A DNA stretch of 64,000 nucleotides. Source: Mycobacterium sp. ELW1 (lineage in GTDB: Bacteria > Actinomycetota > Actinomycetes > Mycobacteriales > Mycobacteriaceae). A model generated the notes under the pieces. It had not been told where the DNA came from. It did no database searches and saw nothing but the letters and a program-made list of their open reading frames with translations. Positions within the stretch are counted from its first letter, which is position 1, and every line of letters starts with the position of its first letter. Shown one piece after another: positions 8,494 to 16,276 of this stretch. Position numbers and translations under genes: made by a program. The stretch is from assembly GCF_008329905.1 (NCBI RefSeq), contig NZ_CP032155.1:558001-622000 (forward strand), given 5' to 3'.

Positions 8494-9483
8494 ATGCTCT
8501 CTCTCCTCGACTGGATCCTTGACCTGTTCCGCAACGAGGACGCCGCACGGGCGTTCGTCGCCGCGCCGGAGCAAACCATGCGCGACGCCGGGTTCGCCGG
8601 TGTGTCCGCCGCCCAGGTCTCGACGCTGGCCGCCACCGCCGTTCCCGGCCTGGTGCTCGGCGGCGGGGACCCGGTCGTCGGCCTGCAGCGCGCGGTGTCC
8701 AACCAGTACGGTTTCGCGCCGGCCTACCAGCCGGTCTACGCGCCGTCGCCGACCTTCGCGCCGCAGACCGACCTGGCCAGCCACAACGACACCTCGCTGC
8801 TGAGCCCGGATCAGAATGCCGGCGGCAACGCCCAGCAGGGTGGCTTCAATCTCGGCTTCGGCGACATCACCTTCGGCAACAAGACCACGAATACCGCCAC
8901 CAACGGTGGCGTGGTGGTCGACGGCAACAACAAGGGTGACATCGTCAGCGGAGACGGCGCCGTGCTGGGCAACGGCAACGACGTGAACAACGGTCACGTG
9001 GTCGCCGGAACCGGCTCCAACGTCGCGATCGGCCACAGCCACATCCACGACGACGGCACCACCGCCACCGGCGGCAGCACCGTGATCAAGGACAACAGTG
9101 GCACGGTCCTGCACGACGTCGACGCCAGCGGCGGGAACGGCGGCGGAGCGTCGGCCGGCGGCAGCCTGATCGGCCTCGGCGGCGGGCACGCCTCCGGCGG
9201 CAACGCGGGCGGCGGCGGCATCACGATCGTCGACAACCACCCGTCGACCAACAGCGGCAACACGGCCAGCTCGCCGGTCAACACCCAGACCCACACCACC
9301 ACCACGCTGACCGACCACTCCGACAACTCGGTGCACCAGACCACGGTCACCGACAGCTCGACGCACGACTCGTCCAGCCACTCGCTGTTCGACGCCGGTC
9401 ACGACACCACGCTGGTGAACAGCCACCTCGACAACAGCCATGACATGGCGTTGGCGTCTGGCAACCACCTGCTGGGCTTGTAG
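8494..9483 (+). CDS. iniB: IniB, cell-wall-stress-induced Gly/Asn-rich protein
   Basis: 329 residues from ATG at 8494 (weak GAAAGG 7 nt upstream). The N-terminal ~70 residues form the IniB helical module. The rest is low-complexity Gly/Asn/Ser/Thr/His, including NGNDVNNGHVVAGTGSNVAIGHSH, then Thr/Ser/His-rich repeats. M. tuberculosis IniB is longer (479 residues), the difference lying in the repetitive part. IniB is the first gene of the iniBAC operon, which is induced by cell-wall inhibitors such as isoniazid and ethambutol; its molecular role is unknown. The repeats suggest a structural or surface protein. A stem-loop lies between it and iniA. Confidence 0.9.
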   Translation: MLSLLDWILDLFRNEDAARAFVAAPEQTMRDAGFAGVSAAQVSTLAATAVPGLVLGGGDPVVGLQRAVSNQYGFAPAYQPVYAPSPTFAPQTDLASHNDTSLLSPDQNAGGNAQQGGFNLGFGDITFGNKTTNTATNGGVVVDGNNKGDIVSGDGAVLGNGNDVNNGHVVAGTGSNVAIGHSHIHDDGTTATGGSTVIKDNSGTVLHDVDASGGNGGGASAGGSLIGLGGGHASGGNAGGGGITIVDNHPSTNSGNTASSPVNTQTHTTTTLTDHSDNSVHQTTVTDSSTHDSSSHSLFDAGHDTTLVNSHLDNSHDMALASGNHLLGL

Positions 9484-9496
9484 AGCAATCCGGCGA

Positions 9497-9533
9497 CGGC
9501 GGGGACCTTCAGCAAGTCTGGAGGTCCTCGCCG
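9497..9533 (+). terminator. Stem-loop between iniB and iniA (attenuator-like)
   Basis: A 14-bp stem with two G-U pairs (9497-9510 with 9520-9533) and a 9-nt loop fill most of the 86-nt gap between iniB and iniA. There is no U-tract. It may reduce iniA expression relative to iniB or protect the iniB mRNA. Confidence 0.55.
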
Positions 9534-9569
9534 CTTGCCTGCGCATACGGTGGACCACTGGGAGGACAC

Positions 9570-11429
9570 GTGACGCAACCACAGCAAGACCCGCGCCGGG
9601 TGAAGGTGATCGTCGAGCTGATCGATCACACCAGCGCGATCGCCGACCTCAACGACCGCGGCGACCTGGTTGCCCGGCTGGCCGTCGCCAAGGAGCGCAT
9701 CACCGACCCGCAGATCCGGGTGGTCATCGCGGGCCAGCTCAAGCAGGGCAAGAGCCAGCTGCTCAACTCGCTGCTCAACATGCCGGTGGCACGCGTCGGT
9801 GACGACGAGACCACCGCGCTGGTCACCGTGATCAGCTACGCCGAGCAGCCGTCGGCCCGGTTGATCGTCTCGGTCGGCGAGGGTGTGCCGCCGCAGAGCA
9901 TCGACATCCCGATCGACGACATCCGCCACGACCTGCGCCGCGCGCCGCAAGCGCAGGGCCGGGAGGTGTTGCGGGTCGAGGTCGGTGCACCCAGCCCGCT
10001 GCTGCAGGGCGGCCTCGCGTTCATCGACACGCCCGGTGTCGGCGGACACGGACAGCCGCACCTGTCGTCGACTCTGGGGCTGCTCCCGGATGCCGACGCG
10101 ATGCTGATGATCAGCGACACCAGCCAAGAGTTCACCGAACCCGAGATGCGCTTCATCCGCCAAGCCCACGAGATCTGCCCGGTCGGCGCTGTCGTCGCCA
10201 CCAAGACCGATCTCTATCCGTACTGGCGCGAGATCGTCTCCGCCAACACCGCGCATCTGCAGCGCGCCGGACTGCAGTTGCCGCTGATCCCGGCGTCCTC
10301 CCTGCTGCGCAGCCACGCGATCCAGCTCAACGACAAGGAACTCAACGACGAATCCAACTTCCCGGCGATCGTCGCATGGCTGTCGGAGAAGGTGCTCTCC
10401 CGGGAGAACGATGCGGTTCGCGACCATGTCGTCGGCGAAATACGCTCGGCAGCAGAACATCTCAACCTGTCGGTGAACTCCGAGCTGTCGGCGCTGAGCG
10501 ACCCGGATCAGGCCCGCCGGCTCACCGAGGACCTCGAGCGCCGCAAGCAGGAAGCGCAGGATGCGCTGCAGCAGACCGCGCTGTGGCAGCAGGTCCTCAA
10601 CGACGGCATCGCCGACCTGACCGCCGACGTCGAACACGATCTGCGAGCACGGTTCCGGGCCATCACCCAGCACATCGAGAGTGTCATCGACGAGGGCGAC
10701 CCCACCCAGCACTGGGCGGAAATCGGTGCGGAGGTGGAGGATTCGGTTGCCAACGCTGTCGGTGACAACTTCGTGTGGGCCTACCAGCGCGCCGAAGCGC
10801 TGGCCGCCGAGGTAGCGCGGACGTTCGTCGAGGCGGGCCTGGACGCCATCAAGATGCCCGAGGTCAGCGCCGCCGAGATGAATGCCGGTGTGGGCCGGCT
10901 CAAATCACTGGCCCGCCTCGAATCCAAGCCGATCGGCAAGGGCCACAAGGTGATCACCAGTATGCGTGGCTCCTACGGCGGTGTGCTGATGTTCGGCATG
11001 CTCACCTCGGTCGCCGGTCTGGGCATGTTCAACCCGCTGTCGCTGGGCGCGGGGCTGCTGCTCGGACGCAAGGCCTACAAGGAGGACATGGAGAGCCGCA
11101 TGATGCGGGTCCGTAACGAGGCCAAGACCAATCTGCGTCGCTTCGTCGACGATGTGTTGTTCGTGGTGTCCAAGGAATCCCGTGACCGGCTCAAGAACGT
11201 CCAGCGTCAGCTGCGCGACCACTACCGCGAGATCGCCAACCAGACCACCCGCTCGCTCAATGAGTCCTTGCAGTCCACCGTCGCTGCCGCGCGGATGGAG
11301 GAGACCGATCGCAACAACCGGATCCGAGAACTCGAACGCCAGGCCAACATTCTCGGCCAGGTGATCGACAACGCCGAAAAGCTGTTCCCCACAGCGCTTT
11401 CTACGGCGAGGACGACCGAGTCTCGTTGA
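9570..11429 (+). CDS. iniA: IniA, bacterial dynamin-like GTPase
   Basis: 619 residues from GTG at 9570 with GGAGG 4 nt upstream. G1 is GQLKQGKS (55-62), G3 DTPGVGG near residue 153, G4 TKTD near 211. A long helical region and a hydrophobic segment around 465-495 (GVLMFGMLTSVAGLGMFNPLSLGAG) form the membrane-binding paddle, and a C-terminal helical bundle follows. IniA of mycobacteria is a structurally known dynamin-like protein that tethers or remodels membranes and contributes to drug tolerance. It lies downstream of iniB. Its 3' end overlaps the convergent gene at 11401-11835 by 29 bp, unlike the direct iniA-iniC arrangement in M. tuberculosis. Confidence 0.95.
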   Translation: MTQPQQDPRRVKVIVELIDHTSAIADLNDRGDLVARLAVAKERITDPQIRVVIAGQLKQGKSQLLNSLLNMPVARVGDDETTALVTVISYAEQPSARLIVSVGEGVPPQSIDIPIDDIRHDLRRAPQAQGREVLRVEVGAPSPLLQGGLAFIDTPGVGGHGQPHLSSTLGLLPDADAMLMISDTSQEFTEPEMRFIRQAHEICPVGAVVATKTDLYPYWREIVSANTAHLQRAGLQLPLIPASSLLRSHAIQLNDKELNDESNFPAIVAWLSEKVLSRENDAVRDHVVGEIRSAAEHLNLSVNSELSALSDPDQARRLTEDLERRKQEAQDALQQTALWQQVLNDGIADLTADVEHDLRARFRAITQHIESVIDEGDPTQHWAEIGAEVEDSVANAVGDNFVWAYQRAEALAAEVARTFVEAGLDAIKMPEVSAAEMNAGVGRLKSLARLESKPIGKGHKVITSMRGSYGGVLMFGMLTSVAGLGMFNPLSLGAGLLLGRKAYKEDMESRMMRVRNEAKTNLRRFVDDVLFVVSKESRDRLKNVQRQLRDHYREIANQTTRSLNESLQSTVAAARMEETDRNNRIRELERQANILGQVIDNAEKLFPTALSTARTTESR

Positions 11430-11835
11430 GCCGCGGCCCGGACCTGGTGCCCGGCGGGTGGGTGACGCGGGTGGGGAAGGTGCCCGGGAAGGTCGGGGCC
11501 ACCCGCTCCGACGGTGGAACCTCCGAGGACGGAGTGCTCGACGTGGGCGACGACGTGCCGCTGGTCGTGCTCTCGCCGGGTAACCCGATATCGGTCGTCG
11601 ACAGCCGCACGCTGGGATAGGACGTGCTCGTCGATCCTGCGGTGGTCTTCGCGATGTGCGGTGCGTCGGGGATGTACGTGCCGGGCGGCGGGACGGTCTC
11701 GGTGTCCGTCCGGCTCCACTCGCTCGACATCGTCACCACCGCATAGACCAGGATCGCGACCACCGCGAGCCCGAGCAGCCCGGCGGCCGAGGTGGCAGCC
11801 GCCGAGCGGTACCACGGCGCCTTGTGCTGGGGCAT
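11401..11835 (-). CDS. Single-pass membrane protein with Ser/Thr/Pro-rich tail, between iniA and iniC
   Basis: 144 residues from ATG at 11835, apparently leaderless (TAGGAT 8 nt before the start). It begins MPQHKAPWYRSAAATS, then one transmembrane helix (about 14-36, LLGLAVVAILVYAVV) and ~105 residues rich in Ser, Thr and Pro. The PWYR box, anchor and Ser/Thr tail recur in the proteins at 13374-13955 and 13974-14579 and in the DnaK-like protein. It lies on the opposite strand between iniA and iniC. N-in topology with an extracytoplasmic, possibly mannosylated stalk is inferred. No known function. Confidence 0.75.
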   Translation of the reverse strand: MPQHKAPWYRSAAATSAAGLLGLAVVAILVYAVVTMSSEWSRTDTETVPPPGTYIPDAPHIAKTTAGSTSTSYPSVRLSTTDIGLPGESTTSGTSSPTSSTPSSEVPPSERVAPTFPGTFPTRVTHPPGTRSGPRLNETRSSSP

Positions 11836-11892
11836 GGCGGCTGATCCTAGCCGTGATGCGGGTGGACCGCCGGACCGTAGACTCGTCGTTCG
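11836..11892. promoter_or_regulatory. Compact divergent promoter between the Ser/Thr-rich gene and iniC
   Basis: Minus strand: TAGGAT (11849-11844), 8 nt before ATG 11835. Plus strand: TAGACT (11878-11883), 9 nt before ATG 11893. Neither start has a clear Shine-Dalgarno sequence, so both transcripts are probably leaderless. This gives iniC its own promoter. Confidence 0.6.
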
Positions 11893-13377
11893 ATGAGCAC
11901 CAGCGATCAGGTTCGCGCCATCCTGGGTGGCACCCGTCGCGCGTACCAGGGTGAACCGGCATACCGCGAGCGGCCCGATGTCTTCAACGAGCTGGACCGC
12001 ATCGCCGGGCGGCTCAACCAGCCGATCCGCATCGCGCTGGCCGGGACGCTCAAAGCCGGCAAGTCCACTCTGGTCAACGCGCTGGTGGGGGAGAACATCG
12101 CGCCCACGGATGCGACCGAGGCCACTCGCATCGTCACGTGGTTCCGGCACGGCCCGATCCCGAAGGTCACCGCCAATCATGTCGGCGGACGGCGCTCGAA
12201 CGTGCCGATCGCCCGCGATGGTGGGCTGACCTTCGACTTCGGCCGCCTCGACGCCAACGACATCGTCGACCTCGACGTCGAGTGGCCTGCCGCCGAGTTG
12301 ATCGACGCGACGATCATCGACACGCCCGGCACGTCATCGCTGTCGCGCGATGTCTCCGAACGCACGCTGCGACTGCTGGTGCCCGAGGACGGTGTGCCGC
12401 GAGTCGACGCGGTGGTGTTCCTGCTGCGGACGCTCAACGCGGCGGACATCGCACTGCTCAAGCAGATCGGGGAGCTGGTCGGCGGATCCTCGGGTGCGCT
12501 CGGGGTGATCGGGGTGGCTTCGCGGGCCGACGAGATCGGCGCAGGCCGCCTCGATGCGATGATGTCGGCCAAGGATGTCGCCCAACGATTTACCGGTGAA
12601 CTCGACCGGACCGGCATCTGTCAGGCGGTGGTTCCGGTCTCGGGACTGTTGGCGCTGACCGCCCGGACCCTGCGGCAGAGCGAGTTCGCCGCGCTGGAGA
12701 AGCTGGCCGCTGTCGACGCCAACGAACTGAACAAGGCGATGCTTTCCGTGGACCGCTTCGTCCGCGAGGACAGCGCACTGCCGGTCGACGCGCAGACCCG
12801 TGCGCAGATCCTGGACCGCTTCGGCATGTTTGGCCTGCGGATCTCGATCGCGGTGTTGCGGGTGGGCGTGGCAACGGATTCCGTCACCCTGGCCGACGAG
12901 CTGCTCGAGCGCAGCGGGCTGGTCGCGCTGCGCGACGTGATCGACCAGCAGTTCGCGCAGCGCTCCGAACTGCTCAAGGCACACACGGCCCTGGTCTCGT
13001 TGCGCCGGTTCGTCGAGATGCACCCGATCACCGCGACGCCGTACATCATCGCCGACATCGACCCGCTGCTGGCGGACACTCACGCCTTCGAGGAACTCCG
13101 GCTGCTCAGCCAACTACGTTCTCGACCAACGACTTTGACCGAAGACGAGATGGCCTCGCTGCGTCGGGTGATCGGTGGGTCCGGTACCGACGCCGCGAGC
13201 CGGCTGGGACTGACCGCCGAAACGCCGGGCGATGGGCCGCGTGCGGCCTTCGCGGCGGCGCAACGTTGGCGTCGGCGCGCCGACCATCCACTGAACGACC
13301 CGTTCACCACCAGGGCGTGTCGCGCCGCGGTGCGCAGCGCCGAAGCGCTGGTCGCGATGTACGCCGCGGGCGGTTAG
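11893..13377 (+). CDS. iniC: IniC, bacterial dynamin-like GTPase
   Basis: 494 residues, essentially the length of M. tuberculosis IniC. P-loop GTLKAGKS (51-58), switch and G3 region IDTPGTSS near 140, and SRADE in the G4 region. It lacks a clear hydrophobic paddle, consistent with a partner role to IniA. Mycobacterial iniA and iniC act together in cell-envelope stress and efflux-like tolerance. Here iniC is separated from iniA by an inverted gene and has its own probable promoter. Its stop overlaps the convergent gene at 13374 by 4 bp. Confidence 0.93.
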   Translation: MSTSDQVRAILGGTRRAYQGEPAYRERPDVFNELDRIAGRLNQPIRIALAGTLKAGKSTLVNALVGENIAPTDATEATRIVTWFRHGPIPKVTANHVGGRRSNVPIARDGGLTFDFGRLDANDIVDLDVEWPAAELIDATIIDTPGTSSLSRDVSERTLRLLVPEDGVPRVDAVVFLLRTLNAADIALLKQIGELVGGSSGALGVIGVASRADEIGAGRLDAMMSAKDVAQRFTGELDRTGICQAVVPVSGLLALTARTLRQSEFAALEKLAAVDANELNKAMLSVDRFVREDSALPVDAQTRAQILDRFGMFGLRISIAVLRVGVATDSVTLADELLERSGLVALRDVIDQQFAQRSELLKAHTALVSLRRFVEMHPITATPYIIADIDPLLADTHAFEELRLLSQLRSRPTTLTEDEMASLRRVIGGSGTDAASRLGLTAETPGDGPRAAFAAAQRWRRRADHPLNDPFTTRACRAAVRSAEALVAMYAAGG

Positions 13378-13955
13378 CCGCCGCCCGGCCGCGGGAAGCC
13401 CGGGATCGTCGGCAGCACCCGCTGCGTCGTGGTCACCGTCTCGGTCACCGTGCTCACCGAGGTCGACACCGACGTGCTGGTGCTTGTGCTCGTACTCGTG
13501 CTGGTCGACGGCGCTTCGGTGGTCGTCGTCGTGGTCGGCGTGTCCGTCGTGGTGGCGGGGGCCTGCGTCGCAGTCGGGGATTCGGTCACTGTCTGGGTGA
13601 CACCCGGCTCCGGTGCGACCGTCGCGGATGTCGCGGCCGTGGTCGACGTTGTCGGCGACGTCGTCGTGGTCGCCGGGCTGGACCCGTCGCTACCGGTGAA
13701 CTTCACGATCGCGTAGACCAGCAGGGCCAGGATCGCCGCGGTCAGCACTCCCAGGCCGACGAGCGCCGCAGGCTTGCGGTACCAGGGGGTCGGCTCGGGC
13801 GGCGGCGGGTAGTCGCCGTACCCGGTCGGAGCTCCGTAACCAGATTGCTGGTAGTCGCTATATGCCTCGCCGCCGGTACCGCCGTAGTTTGCGTACTGCG
13901 TCGGGTCACTGTCGGAGTAGTTGTTCGGGTCGTCGGGGGATCCGTCGCGCGCCAC
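13374..13955 (-). CDS. Single-pass membrane protein with long Ser/Thr tail (PWYR family)
   Basis: 193 residues from GTG at 13955. The cytoplasmic N terminus is Tyr/Gly/Asp-rich (SDSDPTQYANYGG, GYGDYPPPPEP), then PWYRKPAALVG and one transmembrane helix (about 60-84, ILALLVYAIV). A tail of ~105 residues of Thr/Ser/Val follows, with TSTSTS and VSTVTETVTTT runs, ending IPGFPRPGGG. No signal peptide. Leaderless: TAGAAT 8 nt before GTG. Probably a paralogue of the neighbouring Ser/Thr-rich proteins. A stalk-like extracytoplasmic role is inferred only from composition. Confidence 0.75.
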   Translation of the reverse strand: MARDGSPDDPNNYSDSDPTQYANYGGTGGEAYSDYQQSGYGAPTGYGDYPPPPEPTPWYRKPAALVGLGVLTAAILALLVYAIVKFTGSDGSSPATTTTSPTTSTTAATSATVAPEPGVTQTVTESPTATQAPATTTDTPTTTTTTEAPSTSTSTSTSTSTSVSTSVSTVTETVTTTQRVLPTIPGFPRPGGG

Positions 13956-13963
13956 GGGTTCAG

Positions 13964-13969
13964 ATTCTA
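13964..13969 (-). promoter_or_regulatory. -10 hexamer TAGAAT of a leaderless promoter
   Basis: TAGAAT (minus strand) ends 8 nt before GTG 13955 and no Shine-Dalgarno sequence is present. The same geometry precedes the starts at 14579, 11835 and 42228. Confidence 0.6.
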
Positions 13970-13973
13970 ACCG

Positions 13974-14579
13974 TCAGCCGCTGCCCGGTTGATTGGGGAA
14001 GGCCGGGCGGTGGGTGGGACGGACGCTGATCTGCGGCGGCCGGGTCTGCGGGGTGGTCACGTTCGGGCGGCCGCCGTCGTTCTGCTGCGGATAGCGCGGA
14101 TACCAGGTGCCCTGCGGCGGTGCCGGCGGCGGGCTCTCCGGTGGTGGCGGCGGAGGCGGTGGTGGCTCGGGCGGCTGCGAACTGGTCAGCGCCGTGGTGG
14201 TCGGCGGGCTGGTGGAGGTCGACGGGGTGGTGGTGGACTGCTCTGAGTCATCGGAGTCCAGCGCCACCAGAAGGACCGCCGCGACCAGGATCGCCACCCC
14301 GGCCACACCGATCGCGGCGAGTGCCAGCGTCGCCTGCTTCTTGCGGTACCACGGCCGTTCCGGGAACCAGAACGCGTCGGGAGCGAACGGGTCGAAGCCG
14401 TCGTCGGCGGTGACCACCGGCAGCGCGGGATCAGTCGGCGGGTCGGTGTCATCAGCCGGGGGTGTGTCGGCGACAGGTGAAGACCCCGGATACGGCTGCT
14501 CCGGATAGGGCCCGAACGGGTCACCGAACGGGACGGGCGATGCCTCGTCGACATCCCCGGCGGGGTCGTGCTTCGCCAC
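13974..14579 (-). CDS. Single-pass membrane protein with Pro/Thr-rich tail (PWYR family)
   Basis: 201 residues from GTG at 14579. An acidic, Pro-rich cytoplasmic N terminus (~75 residues) leads to FPERPWYRKKQATLALAA and one transmembrane helix (about 83-108). A Thr/Ser stretch and a poly-Pro block (PPPPPPPPP) are followed by a C-terminal QNDGGRPNVTTPQTRP segment. The architecture is the same as the proteins at 11401 and 13374, and it directly precedes the latter. Leaderless start. No enzymatic motif. It could be a cell-wall-spanning tether; this is inference. Confidence 0.75.
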   Translation of the reverse strand: MAKHDPAGDVDEASPVPFGDPFGPYPEQPYPGSSPVADTPPADDTDPPTDPALPVVTADDGFDPFAPDAFWFPERPWYRKKQATLALAAIGVAGVAILVAAVLLVALDSDDSEQSTTTPSTSTSPPTTTALTSSQPPEPPPPPPPPPESPPPAPPQGTWYPRYPQQNDGGRPNVTTPQTRPPQISVRPTHRPAFPNQPGSG

Positions 14580-14587
14580 GGCTATTC

Positions 14588-14593
14588 ATGCTA
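14588..14593 (-). promoter_or_regulatory. -10 hexamer TAGCAT of a leaderless promoter
   Basis: TAGCAT (minus strand) ends 8 nt before GTG 14579 with no Shine-Dalgarno sequence. Its geometry equals that of the other Ser/Thr-rich membrane protein genes. Confidence 0.6.
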
Positions 14594-14627
14594 AACGGCT
14601 CGCCAGGGCCGATGCAGTGTTCGGCAA

Positions 14628-15560
14628 TCAGGCGAGTTGCCGGACCACCTCGGTGGCGAACAGTTCGACGTGGTCGATATCGGACATATCCAGCAGCTGG
14701 AGGTACACCCGTTGCACGCCAGCCTCGATGAACGGCCCCAACCGGTCGACGATTTCGCCGGGCGTGCCGACCAGCGGCGTGTTGGTCCGCAGCTCGTCGA
14801 CCTCGCGGGAAATCGCCTGCGCACGCCGGCTGATCTCGGCGTCGTCGCGACCGGCGCACACCACGAACGCCGCGGAATACACGATGTCCTCGGGTGCGCG
14901 ACCGGCGTCGCTCAGCGCGGCGCGCACGCGGGCGTACTGGGGCTTGACGAAGTCCAGGGCGGGGAACGCGAGGTTGTATTCGGCGCCGTACCGGGCGACC
15001 AGGGCGGGCGTCCGTTTGGGGCCGTTGCCGCCGATGATGATCGGCGGATGGGGGTCCTGCGCCGGCTTGGGCAGCGCGGGCGAGTCTTTGACGGTGTAGT
15101 GGGTTCCGGCGTAGTCGAAGGTCTGGCCTGTCGGTGTGGTCCACAGGCCGGTGATGATGTCGAGTTGTTCGCGCAGCCGCTCGAACCGCTCACCCAGCGG
15201 CGGGAACGGGATGGCGTAGGCGAGATGCTCCGCGTCGAACCAGCCGGCGCCGATACCGAGATCGACCCGGCCCGAGCTCATCGCGTCGACCTGTGCCACC
15301 GAGATGGCGAGCGGCCCCGGGTGGCGGAAGGTGGCGGAGGTGACCAGCGTGCCGAGCCGGATCGTGTTGGTCTCCCGTGCGATGCCGGCCAGCGTCACCC
15401 AGGAGTCGGTGGGGCCGGGCAAGCCGTCGCCGCTCATCGCCAGGTAGTGGTCGGAGCGGAAAAATGCTGAGTAGCCCAGGGATTCGGCGGCCTGGGCCAC
15501 CGCCAGCTGATCGGTGTAGCCGGCACCTTGCTGGGGTTCGACGAAGACGCGGAAGTCCAT
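14628..15560 (-). CDS. LLM-class F420-dependent oxidoreductase
   Basis: 310 residues from ATG at 15560 with TAAGCT 7 nt upstream (leaderless). The luciferase-like TIM-barrel signatures are present: MDFRVFVEPQQG, AESLGYSAFFRSDHY, RIRLGT-type strand (TIRLGTLVTSATFRHPG), SSGRVDLGIGAGWF and PPIIIGGNGPKRT. This family reduces or oxidises small organic substrates with F420 (or FMN). Substrate not predictable. It lies between the Ser/Thr-rich membrane protein and lpqJ; a functional link to ini is unproven. Confidence 0.85.
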   Translation of the reverse strand: MDFRVFVEPQQGAGYTDQLAVAQAAESLGYSAFFRSDHYLAMSGDGLPGPTDSWVTLAGIARETNTIRLGTLVTSATFRHPGPLAISVAQVDAMSSGRVDLGIGAGWFDAEHLAYAIPFPPLGERFERLREQLDIITGLWTTPTGQTFDYAGTHYTVKDSPALPKPAQDPHPPIIIGGNGPKRTPALVARYGAEYNLAFPALDFVKPQYARVRAALSDAGRAPEDIVYSAAFVVCAGRDDAEISRRAQAISREVDELRTNTPLVGTPGEIVDRLGPFIEAGVQRVYLQLLDMSDIDHVELFATEVVRQLA

Positions 15561-15570
15561 ATCGCCCAGC

Positions 15571-16128
15571 TTAGAAAACCTGCGCTCCTTGTGTCCCGAC
15601 GACCATCCCGTGCCCGGTGCCGTCGTTGGTGAAGCGGGTGCCGTCGCTGCGGGCATCGATGGTCCAGCCGACCGCGTGGTAGGTGGCGTAGTCGAGCGTG
15701 GTGGTGGGGATGTCGCCGAGGTTGCCGAGGATCCAGCGCAGGTTGCCGTCGGCGGTCACTTCGACACCGTTGGCAGGGGTGCCGTTGATGGCGGGGGCGT
15801 TGGTGAAATTCGATTCGCAGCCGACCGACTGTGAATTGAGCTGGCAGCGGGTCTGGCCGGACTTGGTTTCGATGTAGACGTAGCCGGTCTCGCTGGGCGG
15901 CAGGGTCTGGCCGCCCGGGTTGGGCACCGTGGGCGACGGGGTGGGCGACGACGTCGGCGCCGGCGTGGAGACGGTCGGCTTGCTGGTGGGAAAGCTCGGT
16001 TCTCCGCCCGGTCCGCAGCCCGGGCATCGGGCCGCGCCGTCTGTGGTGGAGCTGCACCCGGCGGCAACGCCGGCTGTCATCAGCCAGACCACCGCCACAC
16101 CGGCCTTCATGCCGTTGGATATCCGCAC
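15571..16128 (-). CDS. lpqJ: LpqJ-like lipoprotein
   Basis: 185 residues from GTG at 16128, chosen over ATG 16110 because AGGAG lies 6 nt upstream. The signal peptide MKAGVAVVWLMTAGVAAGC has a lipobox (VAAGC) for lipidation. A CPGCG pair is followed by a Pro/Ser/Thr-rich linker and a ~110-residue globular domain (TGYVYIETKSGQTRCQLNSQSVGCESNF). Length and position next to iniC match M. tuberculosis LpqJ (Rv0344c). Predicted as an outer-leaflet lipoprotein of unknown function. Confidence 0.8.
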   Translation of the reverse strand: MRISNGMKAGVAVVWLMTAGVAAGCSSTTDGAARCPGCGPGGEPSFPTSKPTVSTPAPTSSPTPSPTVPNPGGQTLPPSETGYVYIETKSGQTRCQLNSQSVGCESNFTNAPAINGTPANGVEVTADGNLRWILGNLGDIPTTTLDYATYHAVGWTIDARSDGTRFTNDGTGHGMVVGTQGAQVF

Positions 16129-16276
16129 GCCGAACTCCTGCCGTCGAATGTCAGGGTACGCATGCAGTGACGGAAGTGACTCCAGTGACTCGCGGGGTTG
16201 AGTTCGACGACGGCGATCTCGGAACTCGGTCCCCACGATCGGGCTAGATTCGACGTAGCGATGAAAGGGTGCGTCC

